A DNA stretch of 23,792 bases, taken from positions 1-23,792 of the forward strand of contig JBKPND010000038.1 of assembly GCA_046732465.1 (NCBI GenBank), in the 5' to 3' direction. Within the stretch, counting starts at the first letter, position 1; every line of letters starts with the position of its first letter. This stretch comes from DASUPK01 sp046732465. Its GTDB lineage: Bacteria; Actinomycetota; Thermoleophilia; Solirubrobacterales; 70-9. The notes under the pieces are model-generated. The model was not told the DNA's origin. It made no database searches and saw only the letters and a list, made by a program, of their open reading frames with translations. A program made the translations under genes and the position numbers. Shown in pieces: positions 13,760-21,729 of the stretch.

Positions 13760-15063
13760 AGCCGGCTGAGCAGCTCGGCGTTGTTCGCCGTCGCCGCGAT
13801 CTGGTCGGCGAGCGCGCGAGCCGCCTCCTCGGGCTCCATCTCCGCCAGCTCCGCACGCAGGCGACGGATCTTCTCCAGCTCCTCCGGATCCCGCAGCTCC
13901 TCCTCGCCCGAGGCTCGGCTGTCGCGCGAGACGAGTGAGGGGACGATGCCCTTGACGGCGAGGTCCGCGTCGAGGCGGAGCAGCAGGTTCTCGGTCGTCT
14001 CCAGGGCCTCGCGGACCTCCGATCCACGGTCGTCGCCCTCGAGCACGGTGGCGATCACGGTCAGGGATCCCGTGCCCTCCTCGCCTAGCTCCCGCCCGAC
14101 CCCGAACATGCGCTTGACGCGCGCCGGGTCGCGATAGCCGAGTGCGAGCCTGCTGAGCGAGTCGATCAGGACGACCACGTCCGCGCCCGCCTCGGCGAGG
14201 CGCTTGGCGTGGCCCATCGCCAGCTCGGCCTCTCGCACCTGCTCGCGCGGCTCCTCGTCGGCGGTGGCGGCAAAGATCTCCGCCTCGGGGAGGGCGCCCT
14301 GCCACTGCGGTACCTCCTCGGGCCGCTCATCGGCGAGCAGCACGCAGAGATGCGCGTCGGTGCCCGAGATCGCCGAGCCGAGCGCGCGCAGGAGCGTGGT
14401 CCGGCCCGAGCGCGGCTGGGCCAGGACGAGCACGCGCTGGCCGAAGGCGAGCGGCCCGAGCAGGTCGACGGCGCGAACGAGTGGATCGAGTTCCGCGTCG
14501 GGCGCGAACACGCGGCGATGCGGGGGCGCCGGGGTCAGGTCCTCGAAGTGGCGCCGCTCCTCCTCGGGGTTCTGCCCGTTGACGGACTCGACCCTGACCA
14601 GGGCGCGGTGGCGCTCGCCTCGGCGCGGGGGGCGCGCCGGGCCGCCCACCTCGTCGCCGGGGCGCAGCTCGCAGCGGCGGATCTGGGAGGCCGAGACGTA
14701 GACGTCGCCCTCCGCCTCGTGCATGCCGCTGAGGCGGAGGAAGCCGTAGCCCTGCGGCATCCGGTCGAGTACGCCCGTCACCGGCTCGGTCTCCTGCTCC
14801 ACGGGTTTCTCGTCCTGCTCCTCGGGTTCCTCGTCCGGCCCCTCGGGTTTCTCCTCGGGTTCCTCGGTCCGCTCCTCCGGCTCGTGGTGGGCCCTCTCGA
14901 GGCCGGCGTCGACCGCCTCCTCGCGGCCCGCGGGCTCCTCCCCGTCGCGCTCCTCGATCGCCTCGATCAGGTCGTCGCGCGGGAGCATCCGGTAGCGCGG
15001 CACGCCGAGCTCCCGGGCGCGCCGGTGGAGGTCGGCCAGGTGTTGGTCCCGCAACTCAGCCAT
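13756..15063 (-). CDS. Divergent Rho-family transcription termination factor
   Basis: A 435-residue protein with full Rho layout: Rho-N helical domain (LADLHRRARELGVPRYRMLP, then DDLIEAI, 10-36), an acidic Glu/Pro linker (40-95), the RNA-binding cold-shock-like domain (TGVLDRMPQGYGFLRL, VYVSASQIRR, LRPGDEVGGPARPPRRGER) and the RecA-type motor. The motor keeps DERPEEV (245-251) and the Walker B aspartate D301 in VVVLIDSLSR. Walker A reads QPRSGRTT with Arg221 where Rho has the ATP-binding lysine. The stretch after Walker B is about 17 residues shorter than in E. coli Rho, removing most of the Q-loop that contacts RNA in the pore. I chose ATG 15063 for the family-like start MAELRDQHL; 15096 is possible. 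Probably a paralogue, with altered or no ATPase activity. Confidence 0.85.
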   Translation of the reverse strand: MAELRDQHLADLHRRARELGVPRYRMLPRDDLIEAIEERDGEEPAGREEAVDAGLERAHHEPEERTEEPEEKPEGPDEEPEEQDEKPVEQETEPVTGVLDRMPQGYGFLRLSGMHEAEGDVYVSASQIRRCELRPGDEVGGPARPPRRGERHRALVRVESVNGQNPEEERRHFEDLTPAPPHRRVFAPDAELDPLVRAVDLLGPLAFGQRVLVLAQPRSGRTTLLRALGSAISGTDAHLCVLLADERPEEVPQWQGALPEAEIFAATADEEPREQVREAELAMGHAKRLAEAGADVVVLIDSLSRLALGYRDPARVKRMFGVGRELGEEGTGSLTVIATVLEGDDRGSEVREALETTENLLLRLDADLAVKGIVPSLVSRDSRASGEEELRDPEELEKIRRLRAELAEMEPEEAARALADQIAATANNAELLSRL

Positions 15064-15123
15064 AAAACCGGGCCGCGCGATCGCGCGACCTCGCATCAGC
15101 GCATGCTAATTGCGAGCGGCCGG

Positions 15124-16800
15124 CTACTGCGCCGGAGCGCGGGCCGGGTCGAGGCCCTCCGCGGCGGCGACCCGCCCCCACTCCTCCTGCTCGGCGGCCA
15201 GCCTCGATTCGCTCCAGCCGAGCTCCTCGCCCAGCAGGCGCGCGACCGCAAGCGTGGAGTCCGGCTCGCGGAGCTCGGCGGCGGCGACCAGGCCGAGGCG
15301 GGTCCGCCGCAGGAGCACGTCCGCCACGGCGCGCGCCTGCTCGCGCCGGACCGCGATCACGACCTCGGCGAGCAGATCCGGATGGCCGGGCACGATCGGC
15401 TCCGCCAGCTCCGGGCGCTCCTCGCAGAGGTCGAGCACGGCGCGCGCCGCGTGGCCGTAGCGGAAGGCGAGCTGGTCGGTCGCCCCCTCGGGCAGCTCGA
15501 CGCTCGTCTCGAGGTCGTCGGGGCGGGCCGCCATGCCGAGCGGGATGTCGTCGGTTCGGCACTCGGCCTCGCGCCCGTCCCGCTGCGTGATCCGGTCGAC
15601 GACCTGAGCCGCCATCCGCCGGAAGGTGGTGAGCTTGCCGCCGGTGATCGTCAGCATCCCCGACGAGGTCTCGTAGAGCTCGGCCCTCCGCGAGATGTCG
15701 ACGGACTTCTTGGGGTCGCCGCTGGAGATCAGCGGGCGCACCCCGGCGTAGGCCCCGGTCAGGTCATCGCGACCGACGTCCGTGCCGAAGTAGCCGTTCA
15801 GGGCCTCGAGCAGGTACTCGACGTCGTCCGTGCTCGGAGGAACGTGGTCGATGTCGCCTTCGTAGTCGTTGTCGGTCGTCCCGACCAGCACACGCCCGTA
15901 CCAGGGCAGGGCGAAGATCGTGCGCTCCCCTCCCGCCGGCACGATGCAGGCAGCGGTGCCGATGTCGAGCTGCTCCGTCGACACGGTCACGTGAGTACCG
16001 CGGCTGGGCCGGATGTGCGGGATCGCTTCCTCGGTGAGGAGCTCGTCCGGGCGAATCCGGTCGGCCCAGACGCCCGTGGCGTTGACGACGTTGTCGGCGC
16101 GCACCTCGATCCGCTGGCCGGATTGCGCCTCCCTCACGGCGACGCCCGCGGCGCGGCCACCATCGTCGAGCACGTCCGTCACCTCGGCGCCGTTCAGGAT
16201 CACCGCACCGAAGCGCTCCGCCTCGCCGAGGACCGTCAGGACCAGGCGGACATCGTCGGTCTGACAGTCGTAGAAGAGGTATGCGGAGCTCGGGTCCTTC
16301 GGCTCCAGCGCCGGGATCAGCTCGACCGCCTCCTCGCCGGAGATCGTTCGGTGGCGGTCCGGCGCCCAGTAGTCGGCCTCGCCCGAGTGCTCGTTTCGCT
16401 GGCTGCGCCCGCGCCCGATCCGCGAGGTCGCCATCACGTCGTACATGTTCAGCCCGATCCCGAGCATCCGGCTGCGACGGTCCTCGCCCAGCGCCGGCAC
16501 CAGGAACGGCGTCGGATAGACGAGATGCGGCGCGAGCTGGACGAGCAGCTGGCGCTCGAGGAGCGCCTCACGAACCAGGCCGAGGTCGAAGTTCTGCAAG
16601 TAGCGGAGGCCCCCATGGACCATCTTCGAGGAGCGGCTCGAGGTGCCCCGTCCGAAGTCGTCGCGCTCGAGCAGCGCCACCGAGTAGCCGCGCGAGGCGG
16701 CGTCGAGCGCGACGCCGGCGCCGGTGATGCCGCCCCCGACGACGACCACGTCGAAGGCGTGCTCCTGAATCGCCTGGAGCGCGTCGTTGCGCGAGATCAA
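15124..16800 (-). CDS. glpD: FAD-dependent glycerol-3-phosphate dehydrogenase
   Basis: A 558-residue peripheral-membrane flavoenzyme that oxidises glycerol-3-phosphate to dihydroxyacetone phosphate and passes electrons to quinone. The FAD-binding Rossmann motif is VVVVGGGITGAGVALDAASR (18-37), followed by the GlpD signature RGTSSRSSKMVHGGLRYLQ. The substrate-binding region includes GTTDNDYEGD and AGVRPLI, then TITGGKLTTFRRMA. A C-terminal helical cap (RYGHAARAVLDLCEERPELA) matches the DAO_C domain. The start is TTG 16800, supported by GAGGTGAG 3-6 bases upstream. It lies 16 bases downstream of the nitroreductase gene and 60 bases upstream of the rho-like gene, all on one strand. The length matches bacterial GlpD. 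Confidence 0.94.
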   Translation of the reverse strand: MISRNDALQAIQEHAFDVVVVGGGITGAGVALDAASRGYSVALLERDDFGRGTSSRSSKMVHGGLRYLQNFDLGLVREALLERQLLVQLAPHLVYPTPFLVPALGEDRRSRMLGIGLNMYDVMATSRIGRGRSQRNEHSGEADYWAPDRHRTISGEEAVELIPALEPKDPSSAYLFYDCQTDDVRLVLTVLGEAERFGAVILNGAEVTDVLDDGGRAAGVAVREAQSGQRIEVRADNVVNATGVWADRIRPDELLTEEAIPHIRPSRGTHVTVSTEQLDIGTAACIVPAGGERTIFALPWYGRVLVGTTDNDYEGDIDHVPPSTDDVEYLLEALNGYFGTDVGRDDLTGAYAGVRPLISSGDPKKSVDISRRAELYETSSGMLTITGGKLTTFRRMAAQVVDRITQRDGREAECRTDDIPLGMAARPDDLETSVELPEGATDQLAFRYGHAARAVLDLCEERPELAEPIVPGHPDLLAEVVIAVRREQARAVADVLLRRTRLGLVAAAELREPDSTLAVARLLGEELGWSESRLAAEQEEWGRVAAAEGLDPARAPAQ

Positions 16801-16816
16801 CGGCTCACCTCGGGCC

Positions 16817-17326
16817 TCACTCGAGGAACTCGATCACCTGGTCGGCGGGGAGCCGCTCGGGCGGGCGCTGCTCTTGTACCGGGGTGCCGAGGTGGAGCAG
16901 GCCCACGAAGCGCTCGTCGTTTGGCATGCCCACGGCCGCCCGGCCCTCCGCCGTGCGCAGCACCTCGGGCGTCCGCCAGTACGTCGCCAGGCCGCGGCCG
17001 TGCGCGGCCAGCAGGACGATGTAGGCGGCGCAGGCGGCGGCGTGGAGGTCCTCCTCGTCCTGGATCTCATCCCCGGTGAGGGCGCAGGAGCAGACCACCA
17101 GGGTCGGAGCGCGATCGAGCTTGGATGCCGACTCCGGCCCGGCGGCCTCCTTGAGTCGCTCGAGCGCCCCCGGCCCGAGCACGCGGAAGCGCCAGGGATT
17201 GGTGAGGTTGTGGTTGGGCGCCCAGCGGCCGAGCTCGAGGATCTCCTCGAGCAGTTCGCGGTCCACCGGCTCGGGCCGGTAGGCCTTGTGGGTCCGCCGT
17301 GTGCGAATCGCGTCCTCGACTTCCAT
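16817..17326 (-). CDS. Nitroreductase-family FMN protein
   Basis: A 169-residue flavoprotein of the nitroreductase fold. The FMN-contacting start is AIRTRRTHKAYRPEPVDREL (6-25), then ELGRWAPNHNLTNPWRFRVL, and the C-terminal GMPNDERFVGLLHLGTP. The size and the APNHNLTNPW motif resemble the compact YdjA-like group. It is not BluB, whose corresponding motif differs (APSVGF type). The ATG at 17326 is 11 bases after the stop of the ECF S-component gene and has no visible Shine-Dalgarno, so it probably relies on coupling. Being in the cobalamin-riboswitch gene run, it could act on a corrinoid or flavin (the nitroreductase superfamily includes cobalamin-processing enzymes), but that is speculation. 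Confidence 0.85.
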   Translation of the reverse strand: MEVEDAIRTRRTHKAYRPEPVDRELLEEILELGRWAPNHNLTNPWRFRVLGPGALERLKEAAGPESASKLDRAPTLVVCSCALTGDEIQDEEDLHAAACAAYIVLLAAHGRGLATYWRTPEVLRTAEGRAAVGMPNDERFVGLLHLGTPVQEQRPPERLPADQVIEFLE

Positions 17327-17337
17327 TCGAGAGGAGG

Positions 17338-19200
17338 CTAACCGGCCCGGTTTGCCGGGAGCCGGCGCCGGTACAGCACCCAGCCACCCCAGACCGCAGC
17401 CGCGGCAGCGGCGGCCGCCACGATGACGATCAGCCAGGCCGGGACGCCTCCCCCACCCCCGTCCTCGCTGGTCGAGGAGGCCGGGGCCAGGGGCGCGGAT
17501 ACAGGACCCGCGATCGGCTGATCCGGGTTGCTCGCCTCGGGGTTCTTGCCCGGCTTCTCCTCCTTCCCCCGCCTGCCCGAGCCGCCCTTGGCGGGAGCCG
17601 GGGAGGCAGCCGATGCGGGGGCTGCCGGGGCGGGCCCGGCGTTCCTCGCCACGGGAGCGAGCGGGAAAGCGGCACCGTTGGCGGCCAGCAGGACCTGGCC
17701 GGTGACCCAGACCGGCGTCTGGTCGCTCGAGGACGAGTAGCGATAGTGGCCGTCGTGCGCCTGTACGGAGGCGAGATAGTCGAGCGCGGAGCGGCCGCCC
17801 TCGCGCACCGATGACGGTGAGACGCCCGCGGCGACCAGGCCCTGGACCGCGTACGCGGTGGATTGCGCGTTGGTGACACCGCCGCTGAGCGGGAAGCCGC
17901 CGCCGGGGCGCTGGACGCTTCGCAGGTACGAGGCTCCCCTCCTGAGCCCTGCGCCGTTGCCGGACGCGGCGAGCCCCTGCAGCACCGCGCCCGTGGTGTC
18001 CGCGTCGCTGCTCGCTCCCGCCGCGAAACCCCAGCCCCCGTCCGAGTTCTGGTGGCCGCGGAGCCAGCCGGCGGTCCGGGCGTTGCCGCCCGACACCCCG
18101 GCCGCGCGCAAGGCGAGGATCCCGAAGGCCGTCTGGTTCACCTGTCCTCCCCACGAGCCGTCCTTGCCGCGCCTCGCGAGCAGGCGCCTGACCAGGTCGT
18201 GGCCCTGGAAGCGCCTCGGATCGAGGCCGGCCCCGCGCAGCAGGAGGATGGTGCGCTCGATGTCGCCCGTCGTGGTGATCTCCCCGACGTTCCCGGCCAG
18301 ATAGGAGATCGGCGTGGCATCGCCGTGATCGAGGTCGCGCGGGTTGATCCCGGCCGACTCAAGCCCGAGAACGGCCCACCCTGTCATCGCGGGGCTCGAC
18401 TCCTCTCCGGGGGCGAAGCCGAAGCCTCCATCGTCGTTCTGTGCCGAGCGCAACCAGGAGACGCCGGCGCCGGGCCCGCCGGCCGCGGCGTCCGCCTTCT
18501 CATCCCGAAGGCCGGGCCCGGCGACGAGAAGCGCCGCGAACAGGCAAACGGCGCCCGCCGCGGCCCCGCTCGCGGCCGTGGCGGTCCCGCGCCCGCCCCA
18601 TGCGAACTCGAACCTCCGCCGGTAGCGCAGCAGCATCCGGACCATGGCCGGTCCCGCGATGAGGGCCAGGGCCGCGTTGCCGGCGGCGTGCGCGATGTTG
18701 AAGGGGACCCCCCGGGCCGAGATCGCCAGGAAGCGGTCGAGCGACTGCTCGCCCCCGTAGGTGACCATCAGCGAAAAGTCGAGCAGGGCGCCATAGGCGA
18801 AGCCGGCGAATGCGCAGACGGCGGCGAGCCCGAACCGGTTCACGCGGCGGCCGGTCACCGTCGCCAGCCAGGCGCCGAGCAGGCCCGTCATCCCCCAGCC
18901 CGCCATCTGCCAGGGGGTCCACGGTCCCTGTCCCAGCCAGAAGTTCGAGACCAACCCCGAGAGGGCGCCGACCGCGAAACCCGGCGCCCCGCCTAGCGCG
19001 AAGCCGGCGATCAGGGTGATGTCGGTGGTCGGCACCACGTTCGGGATCGGCGAGAAGGCCACGCGCCCGGCGACGGAGATCGCCGCCAGCGCCGCCACGA
19101 GCGCCACGATCTGGGACGGCGGGCGCGAGCGCTCGTACCAGGCGAAGCCCCCGATCAGGACCAGCGCGAGGATCGTGAATATGGCCGCTTCCCAGCTCAC
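17338..19200 (-). CDS. ECF transporter S component fused to an extracellular alpha/alpha-toroid domain
   Basis: A 620-residue fusion. Residues 1-200 form an ECF substrate-binding membrane domain with the S-component stretch RVAFSPIPNVVPTTDITLIA (46-65) and ALSGLVSNFWLGQGPWTPWQ (79-98). A helix at 208-230 leads outward to 240-515, five or more repeats of prenyltransferase/squalene-cyclase type: SWLRSAQNDDGGFGF, LARRGKDGSWGG, GWLRGHQNSDGGWGF, SYLRSVQRPGGGFPL, DYLASVQAHDGHYRY. A Pro/Ala/Lys linker (518-585) and a C-terminal helix (586-609, then RRR) anchor it again. This fold is that of the alpha6/alpha6 barrel of intrinsic factor and transcobalamin. The GTG at 19200 overlaps the ATPase stop (GTGA). 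With the riboswitch context the likely substrate is cobalamin or a precursor. Confidence 0.87.
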   Translation of the reverse strand: MSWEAAIFTILALVLIGGFAWYERSRPPSQIVALVAALAAISVAGRVAFSPIPNVVPTTDITLIAGFALGGAPGFAVGALSGLVSNFWLGQGPWTPWQMAGWGMTGLLGAWLATVTGRRVNRFGLAAVCAFAGFAYGALLDFSLMVTYGGEQSLDRFLAISARGVPFNIAHAAGNAALALIAGPAMVRMLLRYRRRFEFAWGGRGTATAASGAAAGAVCLFAALLVAGPGLRDEKADAAAGGPGAGVSWLRSAQNDDGGFGFAPGEESSPAMTGWAVLGLESAGINPRDLDHGDATPISYLAGNVGEITTTGDIERTILLLRGAGLDPRRFQGHDLVRRLLARRGKDGSWGGQVNQTAFGILALRAAGVSGGNARTAGWLRGHQNSDGGWGFAAGASSDADTTGAVLQGLAASGNGAGLRRGASYLRSVQRPGGGFPLSGGVTNAQSTAYAVQGLVAAGVSPSSVREGGRSALDYLASVQAHDGHYRYSSSSDQTPVWVTGQVLLAANGAAFPLAPVARNAGPAPAAPASAASPAPAKGGSGRRGKEEKPGKNPEASNPDQPIAGPVSAPLAPASSTSEDGGGGGVPAWLIVIVAAAAAAAAVWGGWVLYRRRLPANRAG

Positions 19201-20861
19201 GGGCGGGCTCCTTCGGCGGGCCTCGTGGCGCCCTCGCGGCGCGTCACGACATCGCGGAGCAGCGGCAGGCCGTCGTCGACACCGATGGCCGCGCCCCCGA
19301 GAATGCGCGCCACCTCGCTCGAGAAGTACCAGCCACCGGACAGCAGTTCCGGCGCCGTGCCGTCTGCGGCGAGCTCACCGCGAGCGAGCAGGATCACCCG
19401 GTCGGCGAAGCTGACGGCGAACTCGACGTCGTGCGTCGCGATCATCACCGCGGCGCCGGCGCCGGCCAGCTCCCGGCCGAGGGCAGCCAGCTCGTCTTTT
19501 CGAGCCCGGTCCATGCCGCGCGTCGGCTCGTCCAGGAGGATCGCTCCTGGCACGCCGTGCTCCGCCTCCTGACGGCCCGCGACGACGATCGCGATCGCGA
19601 GTCGCTGCCGCTCTCCACCGGAGAGATCGCGTGGATCGGAGTCCAGCAGGCCCCCTAGGCCGAAGCCGCGAAGCGTCTCGATACCGGCGTCGCCGGGAAG
19701 CTCGTCCCGGACCCGCTCGCAGACGAACAGGTCGCCGGGGCTCTGGGGCAGCAGCGCGACGCCGCGCGGCGACTCGACGCGACCCCCCTGAGGGTCGATC
19801 AGACCCGCGGCGGCTCGGAGCAGGGTGCTCTTGCCGGCGCCGTTCGCCCCCATCAGTGCCACCCGCTCGCCCGGCTCGAGCGCGAGATCGAGGCCGCGGA
19901 GGGCCTCGGTCCGCTCCTCACCCTCGCCGAGCTCGACCCAGAGGCCGCGCACGGCGAGAGCCGAGCCCGAGCTCCTACCGCGAACCTCCCGGACCGGGCC
20001 CTCGGGGGGCGATTCCGGGACGCTCGGCGAGAGGTTCGCCGCCTGGAGGGCGCGGCGGGCGTCCCGAACGCTCGCCGCGGGTCGAAGCCCGGCACCGCGG
20101 AGGAGCCGCGCTCCGGGGGTCGCGAGAGCAGGGTCGGCGTCAAGGGCCCAGTCGAAGAACGCGGACGGGGCACCGTCGAAGACCAGGTGGCCGCCCGCGA
20201 GCGCGATGACCCGGTCGGCCGCCGCGGCGCAGCGCTCCAACCGGTGCTCGCCCAGCAGGATGGCCACCCCCCACTCCTCGTTCAGTCGTCGAAGGAGCGA
20301 GACCAGCTCGTCACCGGCGACGGGATCCAGCTGCGAAGTGGGCTCGTCGAGCAGGATGAGGCGCGGACGCGTGGCCAGGGCCGCGGCCAGCGCGACGCGC
20401 TGAAGCTCCCCGCCGGAGAGGGTGTCGGTCGTTCGATCCAGCAGCCCCTCGATCGCGAGGGCCAAGGCAACCTCCTCAACCGCGCGGGATCGGGCCGCCG
20501 GCGTGATGCCGCGAAGCTCCAGGGGCAGCTCGATCTCCGCCCGGACGGTGGTGCTCACGACCTGGGACTCGGGCTCCTGCGCGACCAGTCCCACGACCTG
20601 CGCAAGCTCGGCGGGACCGTTTGCACGCAGATCGAGCCCGCCCACCTCGAGCTCACCCTCCACCTCGCCGCCGTGGAAGTGCGGGACCAGGCCGCAGGCG
20701 GCCCGGAGAAGCGTCGACTTACCGGCGCCCGAGCGGCCCGCGAGGACCACGAACTCTCCCGGCTCGATCGACAGATCGATGGCCGAGATCGCGGCCGAGG
20801 CCGCCCCCGGGTAGCGATAGGTGACGCCGGCGAAACGGGCGATCGGCTCAGCCACGCTCAC
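19197..20861 (-). CDS. ECF transporter double ATPase (EcfA1-EcfA2 fusion)
   Basis: A 554-residue protein with two complete ABC ATPase domains, equal to the EcfA pair in one chain. Domain 1: Walker A GRSGAGKST (42-50), Q95, signature LSGGELQR (148-155), Walker B LILLDEP (168-174), His207. Domain 2: Walker A GANGAGKST (338-346), signature LSGGERQR (413-420), Walker B AILLDEP (440-446), His477. All catalytic residues are intact in both halves. A linker of about 70 residues joins them. It energises the importer by acting on the EcfT subunit encoded just upstream. The GTG at 20861 overlaps the ecfT stop by 14 bases (GTG 20855 is an alternative), and the stop overlaps the S-component start by 4 bases. 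Confidence 0.95.
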   Translation of the reverse strand: MSVAEPIARFAGVTYRYPGAASAAISAIDLSIEPGEFVVLAGRSGAGKSTLLRAACGLVPHFHGGEVEGELEVGGLDLRANGPAELAQVVGLVAQEPESQVVSTTVRAEIELPLELRGITPAARSRAVEEVALALAIEGLLDRTTDTLSGGELQRVALAAALATRPRLILLDEPTSQLDPVAGDELVSLLRRLNEEWGVAILLGEHRLERCAAAADRVIALAGGHLVFDGAPSAFFDWALDADPALATPGARLLRGAGLRPAASVRDARRALQAANLSPSVPESPPEGPVREVRGRSSGSALAVRGLWVELGEGEERTEALRGLDLALEPGERVALMGANGAGKSTLLRAAAGLIDPQGGRVESPRGVALLPQSPGDLFVCERVRDELPGDAGIETLRGFGLGGLLDSDPRDLSGGERQRLAIAIVVAGRQEAEHGVPGAILLDEPTRGMDRARKDELAALGRELAGAGAAVMIATHDVEFAVSFADRVILLARGELAADGTAPELLSGGWYFSSEVARILGGAAIGVDDGLPLLRDVVTRREGATRPAEGARP

Positions 20862-21729
20862 GCCACCTCCGCACGGCGAACGGCAGGCCGGCCAGCCCGA
20901 TGACCGCGGCGCTCAGCGCGAGCGTCGCTGCCCCGGCGTCGAGCCGGAGCCCGGGAAACGCTTCGAACTCGCCGATCCCCGCGAGCGCCGCGCCCGCTGA
21001 CAGCACCAGGATGGCGGCGCCCGAGATGGCGACCGGCAGCGTGTCGCGAGAGGGCTCGCGCCGGGGCCATGTCCTGCCTGGCAGCGCGTGCCCGCGCAGC
21101 TCCAGGGTCGCCGCCACCTCCACCGCACGATCGAGCGAGGACTCCACGACCCGGCGCGCCAGGGCCGCCTTTCCCACCGAGGACGCCGCCGGCCCGCGAA
21201 GCGTGGAGGCCTCCCTGAGCCGGGCCCCGTCGGCGACGGCGAGCGGCACCATCCGGGCGACCAGCCCGGCGCTCATCGCCGAGCGGCGCGCCACCGGGCG
21301 CAGGGCGCGCAGGACCCGGTCCGGGTCCACGCAGGCCGAGTAGACGCCGAAGACGATCACCGCGACCACCACGCGGAGCCCGAGGACGGCTCCCTCGACG
21401 AGGGCCTCGAGCGTCACGTCCGTGTTCCCGAGCACGGGCATCTCCCAGCCGCGCACCAGAACCGTGTCGCCGCGGTGGTTGACCAGGACGTTGACGGCCA
21501 TCATCACGATGAAGAGCGTCAGCCCCAACCGGAGCGAGGCCGCGACGGCGCGCCCGGCTCCGGCCGCCAGCCCCGCCAGGATCGCCGCGAGCCCCGCGGC
21601 CGCCAGGACCAGGGGATTCGGATACACGAACGCGATCGCGGCGAGCGAGCCCAGATAGAGGATCGAAGCTCCCGCAGAGGATCGGTGGAGCGGACTGCGA
21701 CCCGGTCGATAGGCGAGCGCCGGCCTCAC
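20848..21729 (-). CDS. ecfT: ECF transporter transmembrane (T) component
   Basis: A 293-residue CbiQ/EcfT-family permease. The N-terminus YRPGRSPLHRSSAGASIL, several membrane helices (ILYLGSLAAIAFVYPNPLVL; LTLFIVMMAVNVLVNHRGD; VLGLRVVVAVIVFGVYSACV) and a cytoplasmic coupling region typify the family. The two Arg-Gly coupling motifs that contact the ATPases are seen as EASTLRG and ATLELRGHALPGR. Two C-terminal helices close the protein. I chose GTG 21729, which overlaps the lipoprotein stop (GTGA), instead of longer starts that add non-conserved sequence. It couples the ATPase to the S component encoded downstream. Confidence 0.9.
   Translation of the reverse strand: MRPALAYRPGRSPLHRSSAGASILYLGSLAAIAFVYPNPLVLAAAGLAAILAGLAAGAGRAVAASLRLGLTLFIVMMAVNVLVNHRGDTVLVRGWEMPVLGNTDVTLEALVEGAVLGLRVVVAVIVFGVYSACVDPDRVLRALRPVARRSAMSAGLVARMVPLAVADGARLREASTLRGPAASSVGKAALARRVVESSLDRAVEVAATLELRGHALPGRTWPRREPSRDTLPVAISGAAILVLSAGAALAGIGEFEAFPGLRLDAGAATLALSAAVIGLAGLPFAVRRWRERG

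Noticed and set aside
14209..17079. Very long open frame (956 codons) on the + strand
   Set aside because: It is antisense to the rho-like and glpD genes, whose products match known families along their whole length. The translated frame is rich in Arg, Ala, Gly and His without domains, as is typical of high-GC shadow frames.
16817..17326. BluB (dimethylbenzimidazole synthase) as identity of the nitroreductase
   Set aside because: The B12 context made this tempting, but the motif APNHNLTNPW and the short length fit ordinary compact nitroreductases, not BluB.
17327..18154. N-terminal extension of the nitroreductase frame to 18154
   Set aside because: It overlaps the toroid part of the S-component gene in another frame and has no family similarity; the nitroreductase begins at 17326.
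17338..19200. Squalene/hopene cyclase or prenyltransferase enzyme
   Set aside because: The repeats share the toroid fold, but no DxDD-type cyclase motif is visible, the domain is tethered outside the membrane to an ECF S component, and the context is B12 transport.
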